37,277 nucleotides of DNA from Paracoccaceae bacterium (GCA_024227755.1 JAAEUB010000461.1:1-37277), one strand, 5' to 3'; shown: positions 9,573 to 18,885, numbered from the stretch's first letter. The notes: generated from the letters alone by a model not told the origin. Program-made: numbers and translations.

Positions 9573-10567
9573 AGGTACTTGGCAATCACAGCCGCAGTAT
9601 CCAGCATACGGCAGGTAAAACCCCATTCATTGTCATACCAGGTCAGGATACGCACCATATTGCCATCCAGCACCCGTGTCTGGTCGGTGGCAAAATTGGA
9701 TGAGCTTGGGTCGTGGTTGAAGTCGATTGAGACCAGTTTGCGGTCGGTGACATCCAGAACATTCTTCATCGGGCCATCGACGGCGGCGTGAATGGCGGCG
9801 TTAATCTCCTCGACCGTAGTGTCACGCGCGGCTTCAAATGTCAGATCCACGCATGAGACGTTCGGGATCGGAACCCGCACTGCCATACCGTCCAGTTTAC
9901 CGTCCAGTTCAGGCAGAACCAGCCCAAGGGCCGAGGTAGCCCCGGTTGTGGTGGGGATCATGTTCATCGCCCCTGCGCGGGTGCGGTAGAGGTCTTTGTT
10001 GTTGGCGTCCAGCATCGGTTGCGAGCCGGTATAGGCGTGAATCGTGGTCATGAAACCGCGTTTTATCCCGACGCAATCGTTCAGTACTTTGACCACCGGG
10101 GCAAGACAATTGGTGGTGCATGAGGCGTTCGAGATATGGCGGTCTTCAGGCCCGATCAGGTGATGATTGACCCCGTAAACGATGGTTTGATCCGCGCCCT
10201 TGGATGGGGCCGATACCAGCACCCGTTTGGCACCGTTTTCAAGATGCACCAATGCCTTGTCGCCTTTGAAAACACCGGTGCATTCAAAAACGATGTCAAT
10301 GTCGCCCCAGGGAAGGTCGGCAGGGTTGCGCAAGGTAGTCATGCGAATCGGACCTGTGCCCACATCCATGCTGTCACCCGTGCAGGTTACCTTGTTCATG
10401 AACTTGCCGTGCACCGAATCGAACTCAAACAAATGTGCGCTGGTCTCGACCGGGGTCAGGTCGTTGATCGCTACAATCTCAATATCGTCGCGGCCAAGCT
10501 CATGCACTGCCCTTAAAACCAGACGCCCAATGCGCCCAAACCCATTGATTGCAACCTTGATCGCCAT
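9569..10567 (-). CDS. gap: Glyceraldehyde-3-phosphate dehydrogenase, type I (copy 1)
   Basis: MAIKVAINGFGRIGRLVLRA, SNASCTTNCLAPVVKVL (catalytic Cys), WYDNEWGFTCRMLD; start corrected to MAIKV. Confidence 0.96.
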   Translation of the reverse strand: MAIKVAINGFGRIGRLVLRAVHELGRDDIEIVAINDLTPVETSAHLFEFDSVHGKFMNKVTCTGDSMDVGTGPIRMTTLRNPADLPWGDIDIVFECTGVFKGDKALVHLENGAKRVLVSAPSKGADQTIVYGVNHHLIGPEDRHISNASCTTNCLAPVVKVLNDCVGIKRGFMTTIHAYTGSQPMLDANNKDLYRTRAGAMNMIPTTTGATSALGLVLPELDGKLDGMAVRVPIPNVSCVDLTFEAARDTTVEEINAAIHAAVDGPMKNVLDVTDRKLVSIDFNHDPSSSNFATDQTRVLDGNMVRILTWYDNEWGFTCRMLDTAAVIAKYL

Positions 10568-10616
10568 GATGGACCTTTCTTGATGCCGAATATCCCATGC
10601 CCCTGAATCGGGTGCA

Positions 10617-10632
10617 ATGTTAACGCTAACAT
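10617..10632. promoter_or_regulatory. Near-perfect palindrome ATGTTAACGCTAACAT, candidate LacI-type (CceR-like) operator
   Basis: 14 of 16 positions symmetric; 50 bp upstream of gap copy 1; similar dyads upstream of gap copy 2. Confidence 0.55.
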
Positions 10633-10683
10633 GGGGATTTATGGCCAAAGGTCAAGGCCCCGCATTCAATTGTGTAGAGGCAG

Positions 10684-10827
10684 TTACCGCCAAAAGGCAA
10701 TATACTCGGAAAGTTGCATTAATTTCTGTCCGGCAATGACCGGCAAAGTGCCACCCAATGCAAAATAGTCCACAGCAAAGATGCAAACGATGATCAGCGC
10801 AAGGCCAAGGGCGATTTGATTGGTCAT
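10684..10827 (-). CDS. Small membrane protein (47 aa) between the two gap genes
   Basis: MTNQIALGLALIIVCIFAVDYFALGGTLPVIAGQKLMQLSEYIAFWR with AGGAAAGAG upstream; the longer ORF start at 10965 overlaps a terminator. Confidence 0.7.
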   Translation of the reverse strand: MTNQIALGLALIIVCIFAVDYFALGGTLPVIAGQKLMQLSEYIAFWR

Positions 10828-10940
10828 GCAACTCTCTTTCCTGGTCATTGCGAATACTGTCGCAAATTGGGTGGGGCAGGGGCAAGACAAAAGCGTTTCG
10901 CGGAAAAACAGGGCGCACCTTGATCTCGAAACACAATTCA

Positions 10941-10974
10941 GAAAAGGCCCTGGCATTTCTGCCAAGGCCTTTTT
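10941..10974. terminator. Bidirectional hairpin terminator downstream of gap copy 2
   Basis: AAAAGGCCCTGGCATTTCTGCCAAGGCCTTTTT: long stem with T-run on one strand and TTTT on the other. Confidence 0.8.
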
Positions 10975-10993
10975 CCACGCGGTTTGAAAGGTT

Positions 10994-11995
10994 TTAGCCC
11001 AGCCGCCCCATCAGGGTGGCAACATCGGCCATGCGGGTCGAAAATCCCCATTCGTTGTCATACCAGGTCAAAATACGCACCAACCGCGCGCCCATCACCT
11101 TGGTCTGGTCGGGGGCAAAGGCCGAGCTTTGTTCGGTATGATTAAAATCGATCGAGACCTTGGGTTCCGGTTCATAGCTTATCACATGGCCCATCGAACC
11201 CGCGGCGGCCTTGCGCATAATCTCGTTGATTTCTTCAACACTGGTGTCGCGGCTTGCTGTGAACGTCAGATCAACCGCCGACACATTAGGCGTCGGCACG
11301 CGCAGGGCGGTCCCGTCAAGCTTGCCCTCAAGTTCCGGCAGGACAAGGCCTATTGCGCGGGCGGCCCCTGTCGAGGTCGGGATCAATGACATGGCAGCGG
11401 CGCGGGCGCGGTAAAGGTCCTTGTGGCGGCGATCCAGTGTCGGCTGCCCGCCAGTATATGAGTGGATCGTGGTCATGACGCCATGTTCAATCCCAACATT
11501 GTCGTTCAGAACCTTGGCAACCGGCGCCAGCCCATTGGTGGTGCATGACCCGTTTGAAACCAGGCGGTCGCTGGCCTCAAGCGTATTGTCATTGACGCCC
11601 AGAACGATGGTCTTGTCGACATTGGTCGCCGGGGCCGAGAAAAGGATTTTCTTTGCACCCTGCTCAAGATGCACCTTTGCTTTTTCGCCGTCATTGAACT
11701 TGCCGGTGCATTCCAGCACGACGTCACAGCCGGACCAGTCCAACTCGCTCGGGTCATAGGTTGATGACACTTTGACCACACCATCGCCTGCATCCAGTGT
11801 GCCGTCACCGATAATCACTTCATTGGGAAAGCGGCCATGCACGCTGTCATACCGCAAAAGATGCGCTGCACTTTCGATTGGGCCGGTGGCGTTCAGTTTG
11901 ACCACCTGAATGTCGTCGCGCCCCGAGCCTGCGATCTGACTGAACGTGCTGCGTCCGATCCGGCCAAAGCCGTTGATACCTACTTTTACCGTCAT
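10994..11995 (-). CDS. gap: Glyceraldehyde-3-phosphate dehydrogenase, type I (copy 2)
   Basis: MTVKVGINGFGRIGRSTFSQ, SNGSCTTNGLAPVAKVL, WYDNEWGFSTRMAD; start corrected to MTVKV. Confidence 0.95.
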   Translation of the reverse strand: MTVKVGINGFGRIGRSTFSQIAGSGRDDIQVVKLNATGPIESAAHLLRYDSVHGRFPNEVIIGDGTLDAGDGVVKVSSTYDPSELDWSGCDVVLECTGKFNDGEKAKVHLEQGAKKILFSAPATNVDKTIVLGVNDNTLEASDRLVSNGSCTTNGLAPVAKVLNDNVGIEHGVMTTIHSYTGGQPTLDRRHKDLYRARAAAMSLIPTSTGAARAIGLVLPELEGKLDGTALRVPTPNVSAVDLTFTASRDTSVEEINEIMRKAAAGSMGHVISYEPEPKVSIDFNHTEQSSAFAPDQTKVMGARLVRILTWYDNEWGFSTRMADVATLMGRLG

Positions 11996-12113
11996 GGTAT
12001 TCCCCTGAGATGTTTGCGCCGCCCGCACTGGCAGTTTGGCGCGCGTTAGCGTTGCCTCACGTATAGGCAGGGTAGAATTTAGGGCCAATTAAATATTTGT
12101 TTATCTGGATACT

Positions 12114-12157
12114 TGTTAGCGAAAACATTGCCCGATCGGGGTGTGTTAGCGGTAACG
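12114..12157. promoter_or_regulatory. Two TGTTAGCG-type dyads (TGTTAGCGAAAACA, TGTTAGCGGTAACG), candidate LacI-type operators
   Basis: Two copies about 30 bp apart between divergent gap copy 2 and DUF808; resemble the palindrome at 10617-10632. Confidence 0.5.
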
Positions 12158-12232
12158 AGGGACGGAATGCCGCAGGGATATATGTGCGTGATGGGGATTT
12201 TCAGCGAAGTGTGACTGGGGTAGATTGCCCTT

Positions 12233-13195
12233 ATGAGTGGATTACTGGCCCTTTTGGATGATGTGGCGGCGATTGCCAAAGTGGCTGCGGCCTCGATTGA
12301 TGACGTGGTTGGGCAGGCAGCAAAGGCCGGTGCCAAGGCTGCGGGTGCGGTGATCGACGACACTGCGGTGACACCAAAATACGTGCATGGATTTGAGGCA
12401 TCTCGCGAATTGCCCATCGTTGGCCGGATTGCGTTGGGCAGTCTGCGTAACAAGCTGCTGATCTTGTTGCCGGTCGGGTTGGCCCTGTCGGCATTTGCGC
12501 CCTGGGCCATTGCCCCTCTGCTGGCGTTGGGCGGGATGTATCTTTGTTTTGAGGGGGCGGAAAAGGTCTGGCACTGGTTGGCTGGTGAAGGTGACCACGG
12601 CGAGGAAGCCGAGGCCTTCGACGATCCGGCGCATCTGGAGGAAGCCAAGATCGCCGGGGCCATCAAGACCGATTTCATCTTGTCTGCCGAGATCATGACC
12701 ATTGCCCTTGCGGCCATCCCCGAGGCCGGGTTCTGGAGCGAAGCTGCCACTTTGGCCATTGTAGGCATTGGCATCACGGTAATGGTATACGGCGGCGTGG
12801 CGCTGATTGTGAAAGCTGATGATCTGGGGCTTTTCATTGCACGGCGCGGGCGGTTTCGCCTGACCCGCAAATTGGGGCGGGGGATTGTCGGTGTCATGCC
12901 GGGGTTTCTGGCGGCGCTGATGATCGTTGGCACCGGTGCGATGCTGTGGGTCGGTGGCTCGATCGTATTGCACGGGTTGGCCGAGATGGGTTGGCAGGCA
13001 CCTGCGAAACTGGTGCATGACTGGGCGCATATGGCGGCGGAAATGGTCCCGGAAAGGGCGAAGGCAGCCTTAAACTGGAGTGCGGCTGCCGTTATGGATG
13101 GGGTATTTGGCTTGGCGCTGGGCCTGGTGCTGATCCCAATCGGTACGAGGCTTGTGGCACCTTTGTGGAAAGGCGTTATGAGGCGCCTTTCCTAA
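12233..13195 (+). CDS. DUF808 (YedI-like) inner membrane protein
   Basis: MSGLLALLDDVAAIAKVAAASIDDVVGQAAKAGAKAAGAVIDDTAVTPKYVHGF signature, multiple TM segments. Confidence 0.92.
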   Translation: MSGLLALLDDVAAIAKVAAASIDDVVGQAAKAGAKAAGAVIDDTAVTPKYVHGFEASRELPIVGRIALGSLRNKLLILLPVGLALSAFAPWAIAPLLALGGMYLCFEGAEKVWHWLAGEGDHGEEAEAFDDPAHLEEAKIAGAIKTDFILSAEIMTIALAAIPEAGFWSEAATLAIVGIGITVMVYGGVALIVKADDLGLFIARRGRFRLTRKLGRGIVGVMPGFLAALMIVGTGAMLWVGGSIVLHGLAEMGWQAPAKLVHDWAHMAAEMVPERAKAALNWSAAAVMDGVFGLALGLVLIPIGTRLVAPLWKGVMRRLS

Positions 13196-13212
13196 GGATT
13201 TTCAAAATCCTT
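13167..13212. repeat. Two consecutive hairpins at the end of the DUF808 gene
   Basis: GGAAAGGCG-TTATGAGG-CGCCTTTCC followed by AAGGATTTTCAAAATCCTT; first hairpin overlaps the coding end. Confidence 0.7.
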
Positions 13213-13242
13213 GCGGGTTTGACTGCGTCAAGACCCTGAAAA

Positions 13243-14667
13243 TCAGCGCCGTTCGTCAAAGCTTTTGGCAATAAAGCCCGGCATGTGATTGCCCATGCCC
13301 ACCACCTTGTTGCCACCGCCATCCCTGCGATCACGAGAGCGGCTGGGCTTTGGCTTTTGTGCCGCCGCCCGCGGTTTTTCCTGTGGCCGGTCTGATACCG
13401 GTTTCGGTTCTGACTTCTGGGCCGGTTTACGGCTTCGCGAGCGACTTTTTGCGGGCTTTGTGTCCGCGGCAGTTTCGCGGGTTTCAGGCTTTGGCTCAGG
13501 ATCTGATTTCGCGCTAGTGCCCAGCGGATTGTCCAGCCGGGGGATCTTGTTTTCAAGCAGCCTCTCGACCGCGTCGAGGTTCTTGGCATCGCGCGGCTCG
13601 CAGATCATGATTGCTTTGCCTTCACGACCGGCGCGACCGGTGCGCCCGATACGGTGAATGTAATCCTCGGCGTGACCTGGCACATCATAGTTCAGCACAT
13701 GGCTTACATTGGGAATATCAAGGCCGCGCGCAGCCACATCCGATGCGCAAAGGAAGCGAATATCGCCATCACGGAAACCCTTGAGTGTCGCCATACGCTG
13801 GCTTTGATCCAGATCGCCATGAATAGGCTCGGCATTATATCCGTATTTTTTCAGGGATTTAGCAACGATATCCACATCCGTCTTGCGGTTGCAGAAGATA
13901 ATGGCGTTGGTGCAACCCTCGCCCTCGCTGTCAATGATAGCGCGCAGAAGATTGCGTTTTTCGGTTGAAGCACGCTCGCGCCGCGAGGCGCGAAACTCAA
14001 CCAACCCCTGGGTGATTGTCTCGGACGCTGTGGCCTGACGGGCGACTTCAATGCGTGCGGGGTTTGACAGGAAGGTGTTGGTGATACGCTCGATCTCAGG
14101 TGCCATCGTGGCCGAAAAGAACAGCGTTTGGCGGGTAAAAGGCACCAGCCCGAATATGCGCTCAATATCGGGGATAAAGCCCATGTCGAGCATCCGGTCA
14201 GCTTCGTCCACCACCATGATCTGCACGCCGGTCAGCAAGAGCTTGCCGCGTTCAAAATGATCCAGAAGGCGGCCGGGCGTGGCGATCAGCACGTCAACGC
14301 CGCGATCTATCAGCTTGGTTTGCTCGCCAAAGCTGACGCCGCCAATCAGCAAAGCCTTGGTCAGCTTCACATATTTGGAATAATTATCGAAGTTTTCGGC
14401 CACCTGTGCCGCCAGTTCCCGCGTTGGGCACAAAACCAGCGAACGTGGCATCCGTGCACGGGCGCGGCCGCGTGCCAGCATGGTGATCATTGGCAGGGTA
14501 AAGCCTGCGGTTTTGCCGGTGCCGGTCTGGGCGATGCCAAGCACGTCGCGCCCTTCTAGAGCGGGCGGAATAGCGCCTTCCTGGATCGGTGTCGGGCTTT
14601 CATAGCCCGAGTCTTCCGCGGCTTTTAAAACGTTCGGGCTGAGATTCAGGTCAGTGAATTTGGTCAT
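13243..14667 (-). CDS. DEAD/DEAH-box ATP-dependent RNA helicase, RhlE-like
   Basis: GIAQTGTGKTAGFTLP, VDEADRMLDMGF, FFSATM, HRIGRTGRAG motifs, basic low-complexity C-terminal tail. Confidence 0.94.
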   Translation of the reverse strand: MTKFTDLNLSPNVLKAAEDSGYESPTPIQEGAIPPALEGRDVLGIAQTGTGKTAGFTLPMITMLARGRARARMPRSLVLCPTRELAAQVAENFDNYSKYVKLTKALLIGGVSFGEQTKLIDRGVDVLIATPGRLLDHFERGKLLLTGVQIMVVDEADRMLDMGFIPDIERIFGLVPFTRQTLFFSATMAPEIERITNTFLSNPARIEVARQATASETITQGLVEFRASRRERASTEKRNLLRAIIDSEGEGCTNAIIFCNRKTDVDIVAKSLKKYGYNAEPIHGDLDQSQRMATLKGFRDGDIRFLCASDVAARGLDIPNVSHVLNYDVPGHAEDYIHRIGRTGRAGREGKAIMICEPRDAKNLDAVERLLENKIPRLDNPLGTSAKSDPEPKPETRETAADTKPAKSRSRSRKPAQKSEPKPVSDRPQEKPRAAAQKPKPSRSRDRRDGGGNKVVGMGNHMPGFIAKSFDERR

Positions 14668-14865
14668 GTATGTCCGTTTTTTTACGGACGCTTCCGGCCC
14701 GTATCCTTTGCGGTGTACCGGCCCGGATGGCCAAGCCCCTTACGGGCGAAATGGAACACGCCCTGTCCCTAAAGAAAAGCAGCGCTGGGGTCAATCTGGC
14801 ATCCAGCATCTGTGACAAAGCGGCGGTTTTAATAGGTTTGTTGCTGTTTTGGCAACATTTTCCGA

Positions 14866-15714
14866 CTATGGCAGGCCGATTGTGTGCAAAAAGTCATCAA
14901 CTGCGCCCGTGTAGGCACCCGGTTTCCCCAGATCCTTGTTGATGGCGCTATGGGCTTTGTTGATGGACATGATCTGGCTTTGCCCGCCAATCTTGGCCAA
15001 TGCCGCTGCAAATTTTTCTGCTGCAGGGCAGGCATTGCCGCGCTGGGACGAACATACAAGCAGGAAAGGACCGTTTGTGCGCTTGAGGCGCGCGATGGGT
15101 GAAGTGGCGCGCCACAGGGCGGGGTCATCACCAAAGGCATTTCGGTAAAGGCGACCTGGGGACGAGGTCATGATCTCCTCCACATCGTATGCGGCGGTAT
15201 CGAGTGAAATTGTCGCGCGCCACGGTTTTGCACCATTTTCAGCGGCAAAATCCGGGTCCACCGCCAAAAGTGATACCAGATGCGCGCCCGCCGAGTGGCC
15301 CATCACCACCATCTGATTGCTATCGCCGCCATATTCGCCCGCATGTGCTTGGACATAAGCGATGGCGCGGGCAACGTCACGGGCTTGCTCCAGCGGATCG
15401 GCAAATGGCACCATGCGGTAATTGACCGAAATGAAAATATATCCCCTGGCGCCCCAATGGCGCTGCTTTTCCTTCCAACTGCCTTTGTTGCTTTTGTTGC
15501 CAATCGCCCAGCCCCCACCATGCACCATGACCATGATCGGAGCGCCCTGAGGATTGTCGGGCAGATAGACATCTAACGACTGACGAATTGCAGGTCCGTA
15601 TTTGACATTACGCAATACGTCAGGGGCTGCCAGAGCCAAAGACGGCGCCGAAATTGCGCAGGCCAGCGAGAGGCCAAATATGCGACGGGACATAGGGTGG
15701 GGATAACGCTGCAT
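14866..15714 (-). CDS. Alpha/beta hydrolase (esterase/lipase family), exported
   Basis: MSRRIFGLSLACAISAPSLALA signal, MVHGGGWAIGNKSNKGSW (HGGGW oxyanion), GHSAGAHL nucleophile elbow, HSAINKDLG. Confidence 0.86.
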   Translation of the reverse strand: MQRYPHPMSRRIFGLSLACAISAPSLALAAPDVLRNVKYGPAIRQSLDVYLPDNPQGAPIMVMVHGGGWAIGNKSNKGSWKEKQRHWGARGYIFISVNYRMVPFADPLEQARDVARAIAYVQAHAGEYGGDSNQMVVMGHSAGAHLVSLLAVDPDFAAENGAKPWRATISLDTAAYDVEEIMTSSPGRLYRNAFGDDPALWRATSPIARLKRTNGPFLLVCSSQRGNACPAAEKFAAALAKIGGQSQIMSINKAHSAINKDLGKPGAYTGAVDDFLHTIGLP

Positions 15715-15773
15715 ACCGACCTCCTCGCTGGACTGACTATTTACTAACGGGCCAGCGCCGAACTTCCGTCGTT

Positions 15774-17384
15774 TTAAACCATCATTTCCTTGGTCGCACT
15801 CAGCGTCAGATCGGGATAATCGCGCAAGGCGCGGTCGATATCCCATTGCAGGCGGGTGAGATAGACGATGTCGCCGTCATTGTCGTGGGCGATGTGCTGT
15901 TTGTTGGCGGCCACAAAGGTGTCGATCTTGTCTTTTGGCCCGGTAACCCAGCGCGCCGAGGTAAACTGCGACTGTTCAAAGCGTACCGGCAGGCCGTATT
16001 CAAGCTCGATCCGGCTGGCGAGGACTTCAAACTGCAACTGGCCGACAACGCCGACAATAAAGCCCGAACCGATATCTGGCTTGAACACTTTGGCCGCACC
16101 TTCCTCGGCAAATTGCATCAGCGCTTTTTCCAGGTGCTTTGACTTTAGCGGGTCGCCCGCGCGCACGTTTTGCAAAAGCTCTGGTGCAAAGGAAGGGATG
16201 CCGGTGACACGCAAGACCTCGCCTTCGGTCAGGGTGTCGCCAATGCGCAACTGGCCGTGGTTGGGGATGCCGATGATGTCGCCAGCCCATGCCTCTTCCG
16301 CCAATTCGCGGTCCGAGGCCAGAAACAATACCGGGTTCGAGATTGCCATCGGCTTTTTCATCCGCACATGGGTCAGTTTCATGCCGCGTTTAAAATGTCC
16401 CGAGGACAGGCGCAGGAACGCCACTCGGTCGCGGTGCTTGGGGTCCATATTGGCCTGCACCTTGAAGACAAAGCCGGCAACTTTCGCTTCATCTGGCGAG
16501 ATCTGGCGTGGTTCGGCGGTTTGTGGCTGGGGTTCGGGGCCGTAATTGGCGATGCCGTCCATCAGTTCGCGGACCCCGAACGAGTTTATCGCCGAGCCGA
16601 ACCAGATAGGGGTCATATGCCCTTCCAGAACCTCGGCCGGGTTCATCCGGGGCAATAATTCGCGCGCCATTTCAACCTCTTCACGCAGTTTTTCGGCCAG
16701 ATCGGCGGGCACGTATTCATCGAGCCTGGGGTCATCCAGCCCCTCAATGGCCACCGTTTCAGCGACTTTGTTGCGGTCGGCGCGGTCCATCAACTCCAGC
16801 CGGTCGTTCAGAAGGTCGTAACAGCCAATAAACTCGCGCCCTACGCCGATGGGCCATGAGGCCGGGGTGACGTGGATCGCCAGCATTTCCTGAATTTCGT
16901 CAATGATCTCAAATGTATCGCGGCTTTCACGGTCCATTTTGTTGCAAAATGTCAGGATTGGCAGGTCGCGCATTCGGCAGACTTCGAACAATTTCTGCGT
17001 CTGGCTTTCAACACCTTTGGCACCGTCGATCACCATTACCGCCGCATCAACGGCGGTCAGGGTGCGGTAAGTATCTTCGGAAAAGTCCGAGTGGCCGGGC
17101 GTGTCGACAAGATTATAGCGGTATTTGCCATAATCAAACGACATGGCGCTGGCCGAAACCGAAATGCCCCGGTCTTGCTCCATTTTCATGAAATCCGAGC
17201 GGGTGCGGCGTGCTTCGCCCTTGGCGCGCACCTGACCGGCCATCTGAATGGCACCACCATAAAGCAAAAACTTTTCGGTCAGCGTGGTCTTACCGGCATC
17301 CGGGTGACTGATAATGGCGAAGGTGCGCCGCCGGGCAATTTCGGGCGGCAGGGCAGGGCGGTTATTTTTTGGTTGGTCCAGCAT
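15774..17384 (-). CDS. prfC: Peptide chain release factor 3
   Basis: RRTFAIISHPDAGKTTLTEKFLLYGGAIQ, DTPGHSDFSEDTYRTLTAVD, FCNKMDRE, GVVGQLQFEVLASR. Confidence 0.96.
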   Translation of the reverse strand: MLDQPKNNRPALPPEIARRRTFAIISHPDAGKTTLTEKFLLYGGAIQMAGQVRAKGEARRTRSDFMKMEQDRGISVSASAMSFDYGKYRYNLVDTPGHSDFSEDTYRTLTAVDAAVMVIDGAKGVESQTQKLFEVCRMRDLPILTFCNKMDRESRDTFEIIDEIQEMLAIHVTPASWPIGVGREFIGCYDLLNDRLELMDRADRNKVAETVAIEGLDDPRLDEYVPADLAEKLREEVEMARELLPRMNPAEVLEGHMTPIWFGSAINSFGVRELMDGIANYGPEPQPQTAEPRQISPDEAKVAGFVFKVQANMDPKHRDRVAFLRLSSGHFKRGMKLTHVRMKKPMAISNPVLFLASDRELAEEAWAGDIIGIPNHGQLRIGDTLTEGEVLRVTGIPSFAPELLQNVRAGDPLKSKHLEKALMQFAEEGAAKVFKPDIGSGFIVGVVGQLQFEVLASRIELEYGLPVRFEQSQFTSARWVTGPKDKIDTFVAANKQHIAHDNDGDIVYLTRLQWDIDRALRDYPDLTLSATKEMMV

Positions 17385-17420
17385 GGGCGGGATATAGCGC
17401 TGCGTCAGCGCCCCTGCAAC

Positions 17421-18521
17421 TCACCCTGCCAACTTTCGTGAAATTCCGACGCTGTTTGCACGATTTTTGAATGTAGCCACAGTTTCGGCGGCCCGAGGTT
17501 CCCTTGGTCCTTCTGATGCGCGTTTCAAGAGTGCCACCGCGTCGCTTGACGCCAGATCAGTCGCCTTAAGCTCATGGCCCGCACGTACCGGCTTTGCCAC
17601 GCTTTTCAGGCGCTTTTGAATTTCCTCCGGCACGACTGATCTGGTGGTGGTGTCTATGAACAGGCTTTCCGAGGCGATGCCTTCGGCATAGATGATTTCG
17701 TGTTTGTCAAAGAGCAACTGGAAGTAATCGACAAATCCACCCTCGGCGCGCACCACAGAGGTATCGTTCACCAAATCGCGCGCTTTCACCAATACCTCGC
17801 TTTGCCCCGCCCCCATTTTGTCTGCCCGCTGATAGATGAACAAGCGGTGGTTTTGGCTGACGACCAGCTCGCCGGTATTGTTAAGCGCGCCGGGGGCGAT
17901 AACAATTGGCGCAAAAGCACCCGAGGCCCGCAAAGTCTGCTCGCCGATCCAGCGCAGTTTCTGAGGCCCGCTGTCCCTGGTTAGCACGCGGTCACCCGGT
18001 TGCAGGTGTTCCACCGGGACCTGGCGGCCATCGGCCATGGTTATTGCCGTGGAGCGGGTAAAGGACACGCAGGCGCTTTCGGCCAGTTTCGTGCGCGCCC
18101 CGTCCGGGTCGATGGTCACAAGCGTATATCCGGTTTTTGCCGCAAGCGGCGTCAGAGGGTGCAGATAGGTCTGCGCAATCATGCCTGTGTTGGGGTCGGT
18201 TTCAATCAAAACCAGCGCTTCTTCGGTCGTGCCATGCGGCCCCATGAAGGTGATCAGGCAATCAAGGTAAAGTGCGGCCCCCGGCTGCCCCAACCCGGAA
18301 CCCGCCGCGATAAAAAAATCACCGGTATCGTCACGCGTCGAAATTGCCAGGTGCTTATACTCGGCTTTTTTTGAAAGTTCATAGATGTCGTCATGAACAA
18401 GATCTCGGGCGGCTGAAATCGCCTCATTCAGATTGGCACCGTGGCTGACGCGCATCATCTCGGCCGGATAAACCAGAAATGTCTGGATCGGTAGTGGGGT
18501 CGTCAGTGTATGAAAGGTCAT
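17421..18521 (-). CDS. Hint (hedgehog/intein-type, Hint_2-like) domain protein
   Basis: SFTRSTAITMADGRQVPVEHLQPGDRVLTRDSGPQKLRWIG ... LVVSQNHRLFIYQ. Confidence 0.82.
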   Translation of the reverse strand: MTFHTLTTPLPIQTFLVYPAEMMRVSHGANLNEAISAARDLVHDDIYELSKKAEYKHLAISTRDDTGDFFIAAGSGLGQPGAALYLDCLITFMGPHGTTEEALVLIETDPNTGMIAQTYLHPLTPLAAKTGYTLVTIDPDGARTKLAESACVSFTRSTAITMADGRQVPVEHLQPGDRVLTRDSGPQKLRWIGEQTLRASGAFAPIVIAPGALNNTGELVVSQNHRLFIYQRADKMGAGQSEVLVKARDLVNDTSVVRAEGGFVDYFQLLFDKHEIIYAEGIASESLFIDTTTRSVVPEEIQKRLKSVAKPVRAGHELKATDLASSDAVALLKRASEGPREPRAAETVATFKNRANSVGISRKLAG

Positions 18522-18885
18522 TGGCGGCTCACTGATATTTGCGAAATGGCTATGAGATTCCCAATTGCAGCATCACACAGAAAGCCTGAGCGCAATCTTC
18601 AAGCACATACCCCACCACCAGTTCCCAGAGTAAGTGTTGCATCCATTTCTGGTCAACAATTGCTTGAGACAAGTCGCGGGTTTTGTGGAGGAAAAACGGA
18701 TAACTGTTTCCAGATCGCGCAAGGTTTTGGGGAAGCTGAAGTATTGTTTACCAACCCAAAATACCGCGCGATTGGCATAGTTAACAAATCCACGCGCGAA
18801 TCAATTCCGGTTTTGGCCCCGAATTTGGTTTTATCCCCTGACGGAATGGGTAATCTGCGCCGAGGCAACATAGGGGAGACGCATC

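Noticed and set aside
12079-13030. Long minus-strand ORFs (284 and 262 aa) over DUF808
   Set aside because: Antisense to a strongly recognisable DUF808 protein; low-complexity composition and no domain
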